Shown: one piece after another, positions 16,997 through 24,053 of the stretch
Position numbering within the stretch: position 1 is the first letter of the stretch
How the letters are laid out: each line of letters opens with the position of its first letter
From: Fen-1258 sp964449775
Lineage (GTDB): Bacteria; Bacteroidota; Ignavibacteria; Ignavibacteriales; Melioribacteraceae
DNA: 64,000 nt
Direction: 5' to 3'
Assembly: GCA_964449775.1 (NCBI GenBank)
Contig: CAYVBQ010000009.1
Location: forward strand, 1 to 64,000
Notes under the pieces: model-generated
Seen by the model: the letters and a program-made list of their open reading frames with translations, nothing else
What the model was told of the DNA's origin: nothing
The model's database searches: none
Position numbers and translations under genes: made by a program

Positions 16997-17095
16997 ATGA
17001 CGTTCTATCCAGTGCTGCTTATTTCAGTCGTAATTATGATTTTATTTTACTATTTGATGATTTATGTATTAGGAAAATTTAGAATTCGTTTATAG
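16997..17095 (+). CDS. Possible 32-residue membrane peptide
   Basis: A short frame in the 216-base gap encodes MTFYPVLLISVVIMILFYYL followed by a basic tail (KFRIRL). It has one membrane span with a positive C-terminus, as in many small membrane proteins. The AGGGG just before the ATG is too close for a normal ribosome site. It could equally be a fragment of a lost membrane protein. Confidence 0.2.
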   Translation: MTFYPVLLISVVIMILFYYLMIYVLGKFRIRL

Positions 17096-17113
17096 AGCCA
17101 TTTCGGTCAACAC

Positions 17114-17142
17114 TTTGCACATACCCAAACTTTAGTTAAATT
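17114..17142 (+). promoter_or_regulatory. Candidate promoter of the methyltransferase gene
   Basis: TTTGCA (17114-17119), a 17-base spacer and TAAATT (17137-17142) precede the gene by 25 bases. The -10 region TTAAATTTTCATACA is shared with the decayed copy near 15330. Confidence 0.4.
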
Positions 17143-17167
17143 TTCATACACCTTCTAAAAGAATACT

Positions 17168-17917
17168 ATGGCTGAAAAACATTTCTACGAACAGAAACAA
17201 TATACTAAAGACTATCTTCTCCCATATTTCCAAAAATATATACCATGCTTTCACAAGAAGAAGATACTGGAAGTTGGTTGTGCTGAGGGAGGATTACTCA
17301 AATCACTTCAATCTATTGGAATGGATGTTTGTGGAGTTGAATTAAGTCCGGAACGTGCTAATATGGCAAAACAAAAGGATAATTCATTGAGAGTCCTGGT
17401 AGGCGATATTACAGATACTGAATTGCCATCTAAGCTCAATGAAAAATTTGATATGATAATTATGCGTGAAGTAATTGAACACGTTCCTGATAAAAATTTC
17501 GCATTCGAAAATCTGGACAAACTCCTAAATGATAATGGATATTTATTCATTAGCTTTCCTCCTAAAAGATCACCTTTTGCGGGTCATCAACAAATTGGTA
17601 AGAGTTTTTTAAAAGTAATTCCATATCTACACACTCTTCCGACAATGTTATTGAAATATATTGCCGGCTTGCTAGGAGAGAACACCGGTTACATAGATGA
17701 AATCAAACTCCATTACAGAACAGGCTGTACTATAAACAATTTTGAAATGCATTGTACCTGGAGAAATTTCATCACAATAAAAAAGGATTTTTATTTGTTC
17801 AGACCGATTTACGCTCAACGCTTCGGAGTTCCTACAATCAAACTTCCAAACATTCCTCTGGTGCGAGAGTATATTTCGTTCGGATGTGAGGTACTTCTAC
17901 AGAAAAAAACTTTGTAA
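17168..17917 (+). CDS. Class I SAM-dependent methyltransferase
   Basis: The product has 249 residues with a Rossmann-type methyltransferase core. Motif I is ILEVGCAEGG (about 37-46), the acidic residue after strand 2 lies in GVELSPERA (about 60), and the post-I region reads DMIIMREVIEHVPD, typical of the Methyltransf_11/23 group. It ends with a membrane-proximal-looking, hydrophobic and aromatic region. This group often modifies lipids, quinone precursors or glycan heads, but no substrate can be assigned. A second, dead copy lies 1.8 kb upstream with the same 5' flank. The MFS gene downstream is 52 bases away. Confidence 0.8.
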   Translation: MAEKHFYEQKQYTKDYLLPYFQKYIPCFHKKKILEVGCAEGGLLKSLQSIGMDVCGVELSPERANMAKQKDNSLRVLVGDITDTELPSKLNEKFDMIIMREVIEHVPDKNFAFENLDKLLNDNGYLFISFPPKRSPFAGHQQIGKSFLKVIPYLHTLPTMLLKYIAGLLGENTGYIDEIKLHYRTGCTINNFEMHCTWRNFITIKKDFYLFRPIYAQRFGVPTIKLPNIPLVREYISFGCEVLLQKKTL

Positions 17918-17969
17918 TGATTTATGCAATCAATATCTTTAAATAATTTTTAATTTATGCGAGGTTGCA

Positions 17970-19238
17970 ATGCTTGATATGCAGAAAAAACTTTCCAATA
18001 CTTTTTACTCTATTTTGAGTTTACCTTCCACAGCAATGGGTTTTGCTCTTTCAATTCAGATTGCTGCCCTCAGCTGGTTGATGAGAACAAAATATAATTT
18101 AGATCTGCACGAGATTGGATTCGTCTGGGCAGCCGGACCTCTTGCCGGAATAATCGGGCAGCCAATCGTAGGTTTGATCAGTGATAAACTCTGGTTCTGG
18201 GGTGGAAGAAGGAAGGGATTTATATTTATTGGAGGAACTCTATCTGCATTTATGCTATTTGCTCTTCCTAACATTGATAATATTAGCAGTTTTTTCGGTG
18301 TAAGCAGTATAATAATCGTTGCTGTTTGTGTCGCTCTCACATTAGATCTGGCAATAAACATTTCGTTTAATCCAACACGTGCGATCATTGCTGATGTAAC
18401 TCCTGAAGGAGTTCCAAGAACTAAGGGTTACACTTGGATGCAGACAATCTCCGGATCATTTGGTGTACTCGCTTATGCTTTAGGTGCCATCTTCGGTAAT
18501 TATTTTTTGATTTACTTTGGTGTTTTTCTTGTATTGGCTTTTTCTATTATTCCAATGTTTTTCATTAAAGAACCTCGAGAATTAAAATCCGTTGAAGCAG
18601 AAGCCAATTTACCGGAATCGAAGACAGATTGGAATCAGTATATCAAACTTTTAATAGCACATTCCTTTTCATGGATCGGCGTTCAAACGATGTTTGTTTA
18701 TTCAATTGGTTATGTTGAGCAAAAATTGAATCCAGTCAATGCGGATCAGACAGGTCAAATCTTATCAATTTCGTTTTTAATTTTGAATGCTGTCGGGGCT
18801 CTCTTACCGGCATTTGTTCTAGAACCGATAACAGAAAAAATTGGAAGAGTAAAAACACATATCGCAGCATTAAGTGTCATGGCACTCGGTTATTTTGGAA
18901 TTGTTTTATTTGGAAGTAGTTCTATTTTAGTCTGGGTGTTAATGGGCGTTGCCGGTGTTGGCTGGGCTGCAATTGTAAGTTTGCCATTTGCAATAATGTC
19001 TGAAAAGGTGAACAAGAATAGAATGGGTTTTTTTATGGGAATTTTTAATTTATCGGTCGTATTGCCTCAGTTATTCGTTAGTTTAGTTTTGGGAATCTTT
19101 GTCCAGAATGCAGCTGATAAAAATATTATTTTTATTATTAGCGCAGTCTCCTTAACGATATCAGCTGTTCTATGGTTTATGGTAAAAGACACAAAAACAG
19201 AAAAGAAATCTGAGAAAACTTTTGCATCTGGTCATTGA
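17970..19238 (+). CDS. MFS transporter, SLC45/GPH-like sugar carrier
   Basis: This is a 422-residue protein with 12 predicted membrane helices. The loop after helix 2 (GQPIVGLISDKLWFWGGRRKGFIFIGG) matches the GxxSDxxxxxxGRRRP/K motif of the sugar-transporting SLC45 and GPH-type MFS proteins. A second, weaker copy occurs in the C-terminal half (EPITEKIGRVKTHIAALSV). Proton- or sodium-coupled uptake of a disaccharide is the usual role; the substrate here is unknown. It is not adjacent to the glycan locus, which begins 2.7 kb downstream. Confidence 0.8.
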   Translation: MLDMQKKLSNTFYSILSLPSTAMGFALSIQIAALSWLMRTKYNLDLHEIGFVWAAGPLAGIIGQPIVGLISDKLWFWGGRRKGFIFIGGTLSAFMLFALPNIDNISSFFGVSSIIIVAVCVALTLDLAINISFNPTRAIIADVTPEGVPRTKGYTWMQTISGSFGVLAYALGAIFGNYFLIYFGVFLVLAFSIIPMFFIKEPRELKSVEAEANLPESKTDWNQYIKLLIAHSFSWIGVQTMFVYSIGYVEQKLNPVNADQTGQILSISFLILNAVGALLPAFVLEPITEKIGRVKTHIAALSVMALGYFGIVLFGSSSILVWVLMGVAGVGWAAIVSLPFAIMSEKVNKNRMGFFMGIFNLSVVLPQLFVSLVLGIFVQNAADKNIIFIISAVSLTISAVLWFMVKDTKTEKKSEKTFASGH

Positions 19239-19295
19239 TTTTCTGTATTTGGGCTTTATTATATAGTATGTATTTAGAGAGAAGGAGGAGATCTA

Positions 19296-20147
19296 ATGAA
19301 GAAAATAGGATTCGTTTTTGTAATGCTGATATTTTCTTTGCAATTTATCTTTGCACAGAATAAGCAGCGCAAATTTCAAATTGACTTCAATGAGATAAAA
19401 GGTGAATTAACTTCGAAAGACCTTTTCAAAAAAGATTTTGGACGTTATGATGGTTATGAGATCGATTTGTTTGAAGGGGAGGCAGTCAATTTTGTCGCTT
19501 ATTCGAAAAACTTCCAACCAAGTATCGCGTTAGTCAATTCCAATGGCGATATCTTCAAACAAAGCGTTCGTAATGATAAGGGTTATGCGAACATTGTTAC
19601 TGTAATTCCAAACAGGGGAAACTATGTACTGTATGTTATTGGTGATGAGAAGGCAAACGGGGGTTATACTTTACAAACTGCTGTCGCAGAGTCGAACGCA
19701 CTATCATTAGAGAGTAGTGCCGATCTTTGTACAACACTAGACTTCCTACTCTCACATGCAAAAGCATATTTCTTTTTACTCGAGAATCCCGAACTCGCAA
19801 AAGGACCGCTCATCAAACTAAACGACTCAATTGATGCATATCTTGATGAAGAAGCCGGGTCATACAAAGCAACTTATTACAACGATGATGATCCAAAGGA
19901 AGCCGAGACGATATTCAAAAGTATTTCTGATAAAGTAAAAGATTGTCTTGGAATAAAATGGCAGATTACTTCCGGTAACTGGCAAAGAATTGAAGATTAT
20001 AAAGAAAAATCAAAGACCTTCACAGAAAAGTTAAACGACAACGATAATCCACGTTACATTAAAATTGTCATAAATGATTACACCAACTCCAAAGAGAAGT
20101 ATGAGAATAATTTTAGTGTTGAGGTTGAGATTAATAGAAAACATTAA
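19296..20147 (+). CDS. Secreted protein of unknown function, PPC-like N-terminal domain
   Basis: The product has 283 residues and a strong ribosome site (GAAGGAGGAG). A signal peptide ends at FIFAQ (about residue 21). The region about 45-125 (DLFEGEAVNFVAYSKNF, then IVTVIPNRGNYVLYVIGD and GGYTLQTA) resembles the beta-sandwich pre-peptidase C-terminal domain. The rest is acidic and mainly helical, with one possible disulphide pair (Cys in SADLCTTLD and KDCLGIKW). No enzyme motif is seen. Function unknown; it is probably periplasmic or secreted. Confidence 0.6.
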   Translation: MKKIGFVFVMLIFSLQFIFAQNKQRKFQIDFNEIKGELTSKDLFKKDFGRYDGYEIDLFEGEAVNFVAYSKNFQPSIALVNSNGDIFKQSVRNDKGYANIVTVIPNRGNYVLYVIGDEKANGGYTLQTAVAESNALSLESSADLCTTLDFLLSHAKAYFFLLENPELAKGPLIKLNDSIDAYLDEEAGSYKATYYNDDDPKEAETIFKSISDKVKDCLGIKWQITSGNWQRIEDYKEKSKTFTEKLNDNDNPRYIKIVINDYTNSKEKYENNFSVEVEINRKH

Positions 20148-20195
20148 ATAAGATTTTGAACAATTCTTTGAAACTATTCTGAGTGAGTGGTATTA

Positions 20196-20687
20196 ATGAT
20201 TTACAAAACATATTATGATTCTCCAATAGGGCTAATTGAAATTTCCGGAACATACGATTCCATTACATCAATATTTTATTTGGGCGATCGTTCAGCAACT
20301 CAATTTGAATCGAACCCATACTTGGAGTATTGTGTAAATCAACTCATTGAATATTTTAATGGAACAAGAAAAGAATTCGAACTCAATCTTCAACCCGATG
20401 GGACTGAATTTCAAAAAAAGGTTTGGAATGAGTTGTTAAAAATCCCATTTGGAGAAACGAAATCGTATTTATGGCAATCAAAAATGGTGGGTGATACCTT
20501 AGCCATTCGTGCAGTCGCAAGTGCCAACGGACAAAATAAAATCTCGATTATTATACCATGTCACAGGGTAATCGGCAGCAATGGAAGTTTAACCGGTTAT
20601 GCAGGCGGCTTGTGGAGGAAGAAATGGTTGCTCTTGCACGAGAGAAAGTTTAGTGATGGAGAGAATCAATTGAAATTATCCTTGTAA
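20196..20687 (+). CDS. ogt: Methylated-DNA--protein-cysteine methyltransferase
   Basis: This 163-residue suicide enzyme removes alkyl groups from O6-alkylguanine. The active site is IIPCHRVIG with acceptor C122, preceded by the Arg-finger/HTH region (TEFQKKVWNELLKIPFGETKSY, AIRAVASANGQN) and followed by GYAGGLWRKKWLLLHE. I choose ATG 20196; an in-frame GTG at 20187 is the alternative. The length fits the short Ogt type without an AdaA domain. YjbQ follows 29 bases behind. Confidence 0.92.
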   Translation: MIYKTYYDSPIGLIEISGTYDSITSIFYLGDRSATQFESNPYLEYCVNQLIEYFNGTRKEFELNLQPDGTEFQKKVWNELLKIPFGETKSYLWQSKMVGDTLAIRAVASANGQNKISIIIPCHRVIGSNGSLTGYAGGLWRKKWLLLHERKFSDGENQLKLSL

Positions 20688-20716
20688 TTAATTAATCGTA
20701 AAATGATCCTAGATTT

Positions 20717-21136
20717 ATGATTATTCAGAAAGAAATTACCCTAAAACCAAAACCTCGCGGATTTCATTTAATTACGAGTGAAATAATTTCGCAAATACCC
20801 GAGTTGAGTAAAACATCAGTCGGTCTCGTACATATTTTTATCAAACACACTTCGGCTTCACTCACAATTAATGAAAACGCAGATCCAACCGTTCGTACCG
20901 ATATGGAAACGTATTTCAATAAAATTGTGCCGGAGAACGCTACATACTACGAGCATACACTTGAAGGCACAGATGATATGACTTCACATATCAAATCATC
21001 TTTGCTAGGAAATTCGGTAACTGTCACAATTACAAATGGGAAATTTAATCTTGGCACATGGCAAGGAATCTATTTGTGTGAACACCGTAACCACGGTGGC
21101 GCAAGAACGATTGTTGTAACTGTGGTGGGGGAATAG
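20717..21136 (+). CDS. YjbQ-family protein (UPF0047), copy 1
   Basis: The 139-residue protein belongs to the YjbQ family, small beta-rich trimeric proteins reported to have thiamine-phosphate synthase side activity in E. coli. Conserved stretches are FIKHTSASLTINENADPTVRTD, EGTDDMTSHIKSSLLG and FNLGTWQGIYLCEHRN, containing the His and Glu/Asp residues of the presumed active site. A close paralogue lies at 51829. It is not in the TPP-riboswitch operon, and no riboswitch precedes it. Confidence 0.85.
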   Translation: MIIQKEITLKPKPRGFHLITSEIISQIPELSKTSVGLVHIFIKHTSASLTINENADPTVRTDMETYFNKIVPENATYYEHTLEGTDDMTSHIKSSLLGNSVTVTITNGKFNLGTWQGIYLCEHRNHGGARTIVVTVVGE

Positions 21137-21260
21137 TATGTCGGTCTGAGGAGCCATGCTGAGCTTGTCGAATTGTAACGACGAAGAATCTCTAACCATG
21201 AATTATTCCGACTTTTCACTCCTGCCTGCCGGTAAGCAAGTCGTTCAGAGTGACAATAGA
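21137..21260 (-). repeat. Dispersed intergenic repeat
   Basis: On the minus strand the segment reads TGTCACTCTGAACGACTTGC...GAGATTCTTCGTCG...TTCGACAAGCTCAGCATG. This has the look of the 'GTCATTCTGAAC ... GAATCTTC ... TCGACAAGCTCAG' repeats common between genes in this group of bacteria. No gene is present. Confidence 0.5.
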
Positions 21261-21314
21261 AAATATGTCTCATTTGTAACTTTCTGCTAACTCAAAAGTC
21301 TATTTGTAAAGCCA

Positions 21315-21535
21315 ATGGAAAAAGTTATTCTGAATCACAAGCGAGAAATAATTCCATTTCCGGAATTGTACGAGAAGTATTCCATGGATATTTACAGATA
21401 CTCGTTGAGCATTTTAAAAGATGAAGACGATGCAAAAGACGCGGTACAGGAAACGTTTGTTAAGTACGAGGAAAAGAAGGACGAAAAGTTGTCCGCCGGC
21501 GGATTGAGCGAAGGTAAATATCAGTTTAGTAAACG
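21315..21535 (+). pseudogene. Truncated ECF sigma factor gene
   Basis: The first 50 residues are a typical sigma-70 region 2 of an ECF factor: FPELYEKYSMDIYRYSLSIL, then KDEDDAKDAVQETFVKYEE. After that the frame runs into unrelated sequence (LSAGGLSEGKYQFSKRNGN) and stops at 21560. Region 4, which reads the -35 box, is missing. The break lies where an IS remnant begins, so insertion and deletion probably removed the 3' half. Confidence 0.75.
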
Positions 21536-21537
21536 GA

Positions 21538-21831
21538 ATGGTAATGGTAAGCAAAATTAGTTATGATGCATATAACGAAAGCAGAGACTTAATCCAACAA
21601 GTAGAACAGTATAAAAGAAGCTTTGGATTTTACCCTGAAGTTGTAGTAGCAGATCAAATATATGGTTCGAGGGAAAACAGAAACTGGTTGAAAGAAAAAG
21701 GAATAAAATATTCAGGTAAAGCATTGGGACGCCCGCCCAAGGAGACCGAAGAAAACAGAGAAGAGTTAAGTGTTTTTTATGAAGATGAGGTTTTGAATAG
21801 GCACAACTTTTTCATTAATCGTATAGATTAA
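21538..21831 (+). mobile_element. Remnant of an IS transposase (DDE type, IS5/IS1182-like)
   Basis: A frame of 97 residues carries a C-terminal piece of a DDE transposase: YDAYNESRDLIQQVEQYKRS, then FYPEVVVADQIYGSRENRNW and LKEKGIKYSGKALGRPPKE. The VVADQIYGSRENR segment contains the second conserved Asp region. The N-terminus and the final Glu region are missing, so it cannot be active. Confidence 0.75.
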
Positions 21832-21838
21832 AAATTAA

Positions 21839-21850
21839 TTAATCGTTTAA
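21839..21850. promoter_or_regulatory. Possible second LacI-type operator
   Basis: TTAATCGTTTAA matches the palindrome at 21975-21986 in 11 of 12 positions. The two centres are 136 bp apart, close to 13 helical turns, which would suit DNA looping. Confidence 0.35.
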
Positions 21851-21936
21851 CCTAATTTACCTTACTCAAAAGTTTAATTTTGATTTTTATAGTTGTATTA
21901 TATCAAAAGAAGTGATAATATTTGATCAAAATGCGC

Positions 21937-21965
21937 TTGACAAAAATATTTTATCATATTATATT
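21937..21965 (+). promoter_or_regulatory. Promoter of the LacI regulator and glycan locus
   Basis: TTGACA (21937-21942) and TATATT (21960-21965) are separated by 17 bases. The expected start of transcription is near 21972, 20 bases before the LacI ATG. Confidence 0.75.
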
Positions 21966-21974
21966 AGAAACAAG

Positions 21975-21986
21975 TTAAACGTTTAA
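21975..21986. promoter_or_regulatory. LacI-family operator TTAAACGTTTAA
   Basis: This is a perfect 12-bp palindrome with the central CG typical of LacI-family operators. It lies at about +4 to +15 of the predicted transcript and directly before the LacI gene, so autorepression of the whole run of genes is likely. Confidence 0.65.
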
Positions 21987-21991
21987 TCTAC

Positions 21992-23011
21992 ATGAATCCT
22001 ACAATTAAAGATGTTGGCAAAAAAGCTGGTGTATCAATCGCTACAGTATCGTTAGTTATTTCTAATCATTCCAGAATTTCAACTCCAACTAAAAACAAAG
22101 TATTAAAAGCCATTAAAGAATTAAACTATCATCCTTCGCGTTCCGCCAAAGGTTTAGTAACAAAAACCACAGGTAACATTGGTTTTGTACTTACGGATGA
22201 TCACTTCCTAAAAACTGAGCCATTCTATACAAACATTTTTTTAGGAACTGAATTCGTTACTCGAGGTTCTGATTACTATGTCTTGTTAGCTACTATCAAT
22301 ACTAATTTTTCGGAAGAAGATTCCCTCCCAAGGTTTCTTCTCGAAAGAAGTGTAGATGGAGTAATAATTGCCGGGAAAGTTCCCTTTCTTTTTTTAGAAA
22401 AATTATCGAAGTGTAAAATTCCAAAAGTGTTTGTCGATTACTTCCCGCCATCCGATGATCATTATGTAGTATTGATCGACAATATCAAAGGTGGTTTAAT
22501 TGCTACACAACATCTCATTGATTATGGCCATAAAGAAATTGCTTTCATAGGTGGTGATATTACTCATCCCAGTATCTCAGATCGTTTAACAGGCTACAAA
22601 CAAGCATTGGAACGAAACAGTATAACTATTAATTCAAATAATATAATTACCGATGAAGATTATCCTGCCAGGCAAAATGGCTACAATGCTGCACAAAAAC
22701 TTTTAACCAGAAATAGTAACATCACAGCAATATTCACTTGTAACGATGCAATGGCTATTGGAGTCATGCAATATTGTGTTGATAACGGAATAAAAATACC
22801 AGATGATATTTCTCTTATCGGTTTTGATGATGTTGAAGCTGACCTTTTATTAAATCCACCTTTAACTACAATCCGTGTTCCTAAAGTTGAAATGGGTAGC
22901 GAAGCGATGAAGCTGATGGTCAATATGCTAAGAGAAAAATCAGTTACATCGGTAAAGAAAATACTTGTTCCAGTTGAACTTATAATTAGAAAATCGTCAA
23001 AAAAGATTTAA
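21992..23011 (+). CDS. LacI-family transcriptional regulator
   Basis: The product has 339 residues. The N-terminal helix-turn-helix and hinge read TIKDVGKKAGVSIATVSLVI and LKAIKELNYHPSRSAKGL. A periplasmic-binding-protein-like sensor domain follows (about 60-335; HLIDYGHKEIAFIGGD, TAIFTCNDAMAIGVMQ, DDISLIGFDDVEADLLLNPPLTTIRVP). Such proteins usually leave DNA when a sugar binds. The operator overlapping its own promoter, and the glycan genes that follow without a gap, indicate local control of the mannan-type locus. The inducer is unknown. Confidence 0.92.
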   Translation: MNPTIKDVGKKAGVSIATVSLVISNHSRISTPTKNKVLKAIKELNYHPSRSAKGLVTKTTGNIGFVLTDDHFLKTEPFYTNIFLGTEFVTRGSDYYVLLATINTNFSEEDSLPRFLLERSVDGVIIAGKVPFLFLEKLSKCKIPKVFVDYFPPSDDHYVVLIDNIKGGLIATQHLIDYGHKEIAFIGGDITHPSISDRLTGYKQALERNSITINSNNIITDEDYPARQNGYNAAQKLLTRNSNITAIFTCNDAMAIGVMQYCVDNGIKIPDDISLIGFDDVEADLLLNPPLTTIRVPKVEMGSEAMKLMVNMLREKSVTSVKKILVPVELIIRKSSKKI

Positions 23012-23015
23012 TATT

Positions 23016-24053
23016 ATGAAATCACTCCTCTTTGTAGCACCAAAATCTTTGGAGATTGTTGAAAAGCAAATTCATTCTATCAAGGATGATGAGTTGCTAA
23101 TACAGATTGGTGCGTGTGGGGTATGTGGTACCGATCTTCACATTTTCAACGGGGAGGCGAGCGCAAAGTTAAACACAGTTCTAGGACACGAATTTAGCGG
23201 TACAATAGTAGAAAAAGGAAAAGGATGTTCCGAGTTTTCAATTGGAGAAAAGATAGCGGTAGATCCAAATATTTATTGCGGTAAATGTTCTTATTGCAAG
23301 AATGGACAAATTCATTTTTGTAAAAACCATCGTGCTTTGGGTGTAACTGAAGATGGTGGATTTTCCGAATACACAATAGTTCCTCTATCCCAAGCATACC
23401 ATCTGCCAAAAGATATCTCACTTAACTTAGCCGCATTTGCTGAACCACTCTCATGCTGTCTAAGAGGCATTGATAGAAGTGAAATTAAAGTTGGTGAAAA
23501 TGTTATCATTATTGGTGGGGGGCCGATTGGTCTTATTATGCTTCAATTATCTGCTATTTCCGGAGCGGCAAGACTAATCATGATTGAACCCAACGAAGAA
23601 AGAAGAATTCTTGCTCAAAGATTAGGAGCACAGTTTGTCTTTTCGCCTGATGATGAAAATTTATTACAAACAATAAAGGAGTTAACAAACGGTTCATCGG
23701 ATACTATAATAGAATGCGTTGGTAATTCTTCGGCTGCAGCTCTATCGATTCAAATTTCTAACAAAGGGAGTAAAGTTATTCTCTTTGGATTAGCTCCATT
23801 CAATGAATCTATCAAACTCAATCTTCAAGAGATATTTAAAAAAGAGTTGACCATTAAAAGCTCGTTCCTAAATCCTTTCACATTCGATAGGGCAGTTGAG
23901 TTAATTATTAATAACAAACTCCAACTAGAACGTTTTCCAGTTTCACTTTTAAGCTTAGAAGAAATAAAAGAAACGATTTCTAATAAAGTAAAAAAAAACA
24001 AGTCGCTTAAATATCAATTCAATAACCAAAATAAGAGGAGGACCTATGACTAA
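23016..24053 (+). CDS. Zinc-dependent medium-chain dehydrogenase (sorbitol/threonine dehydrogenase-like)
   Basis: This is a 345-residue MDR-family enzyme. Catalytic zinc ligands are in ACGVCGTDLH and LGHEF; the structural zinc site is CGKCSYCKNGQIHFC. The NAD-binding fold follows (IIIGGGPIGLIMLQLS, with an acidic residue in MIEPNEERR that suggests NAD over NADP). The members most similar in pattern oxidise polyols, threonine or sugar alcohols. It starts 4 bases after lacI and overlaps the next gene by 8 bases. Its place in a mannan locus suggests oxidation or reduction of a released sugar, but the substrate cannot be read from the sequence. Confidence 0.88.
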   Translation: MKSLLFVAPKSLEIVEKQIHSIKDDELLIQIGACGVCGTDLHIFNGEASAKLNTVLGHEFSGTIVEKGKGCSEFSIGEKIAVDPNIYCGKCSYCKNGQIHFCKNHRALGVTEDGGFSEYTIVPLSQAYHLPKDISLNLAAFAEPLSCCLRGIDRSEIKVGENVIIIGGGPIGLIMLQLSAISGAARLIMIEPNEERRILAQRLGAQFVFSPDDENLLQTIKELTNGSSDTIIECVGNSSAAALSIQISNKGSKVILFGLAPFNESIKLNLQEIFKKELTIKSSFLNPFTFDRAVELIINNKLQLERFPVSLLSLEEIKETISNKVKKNKSLKYQFNNQNKRRTYD

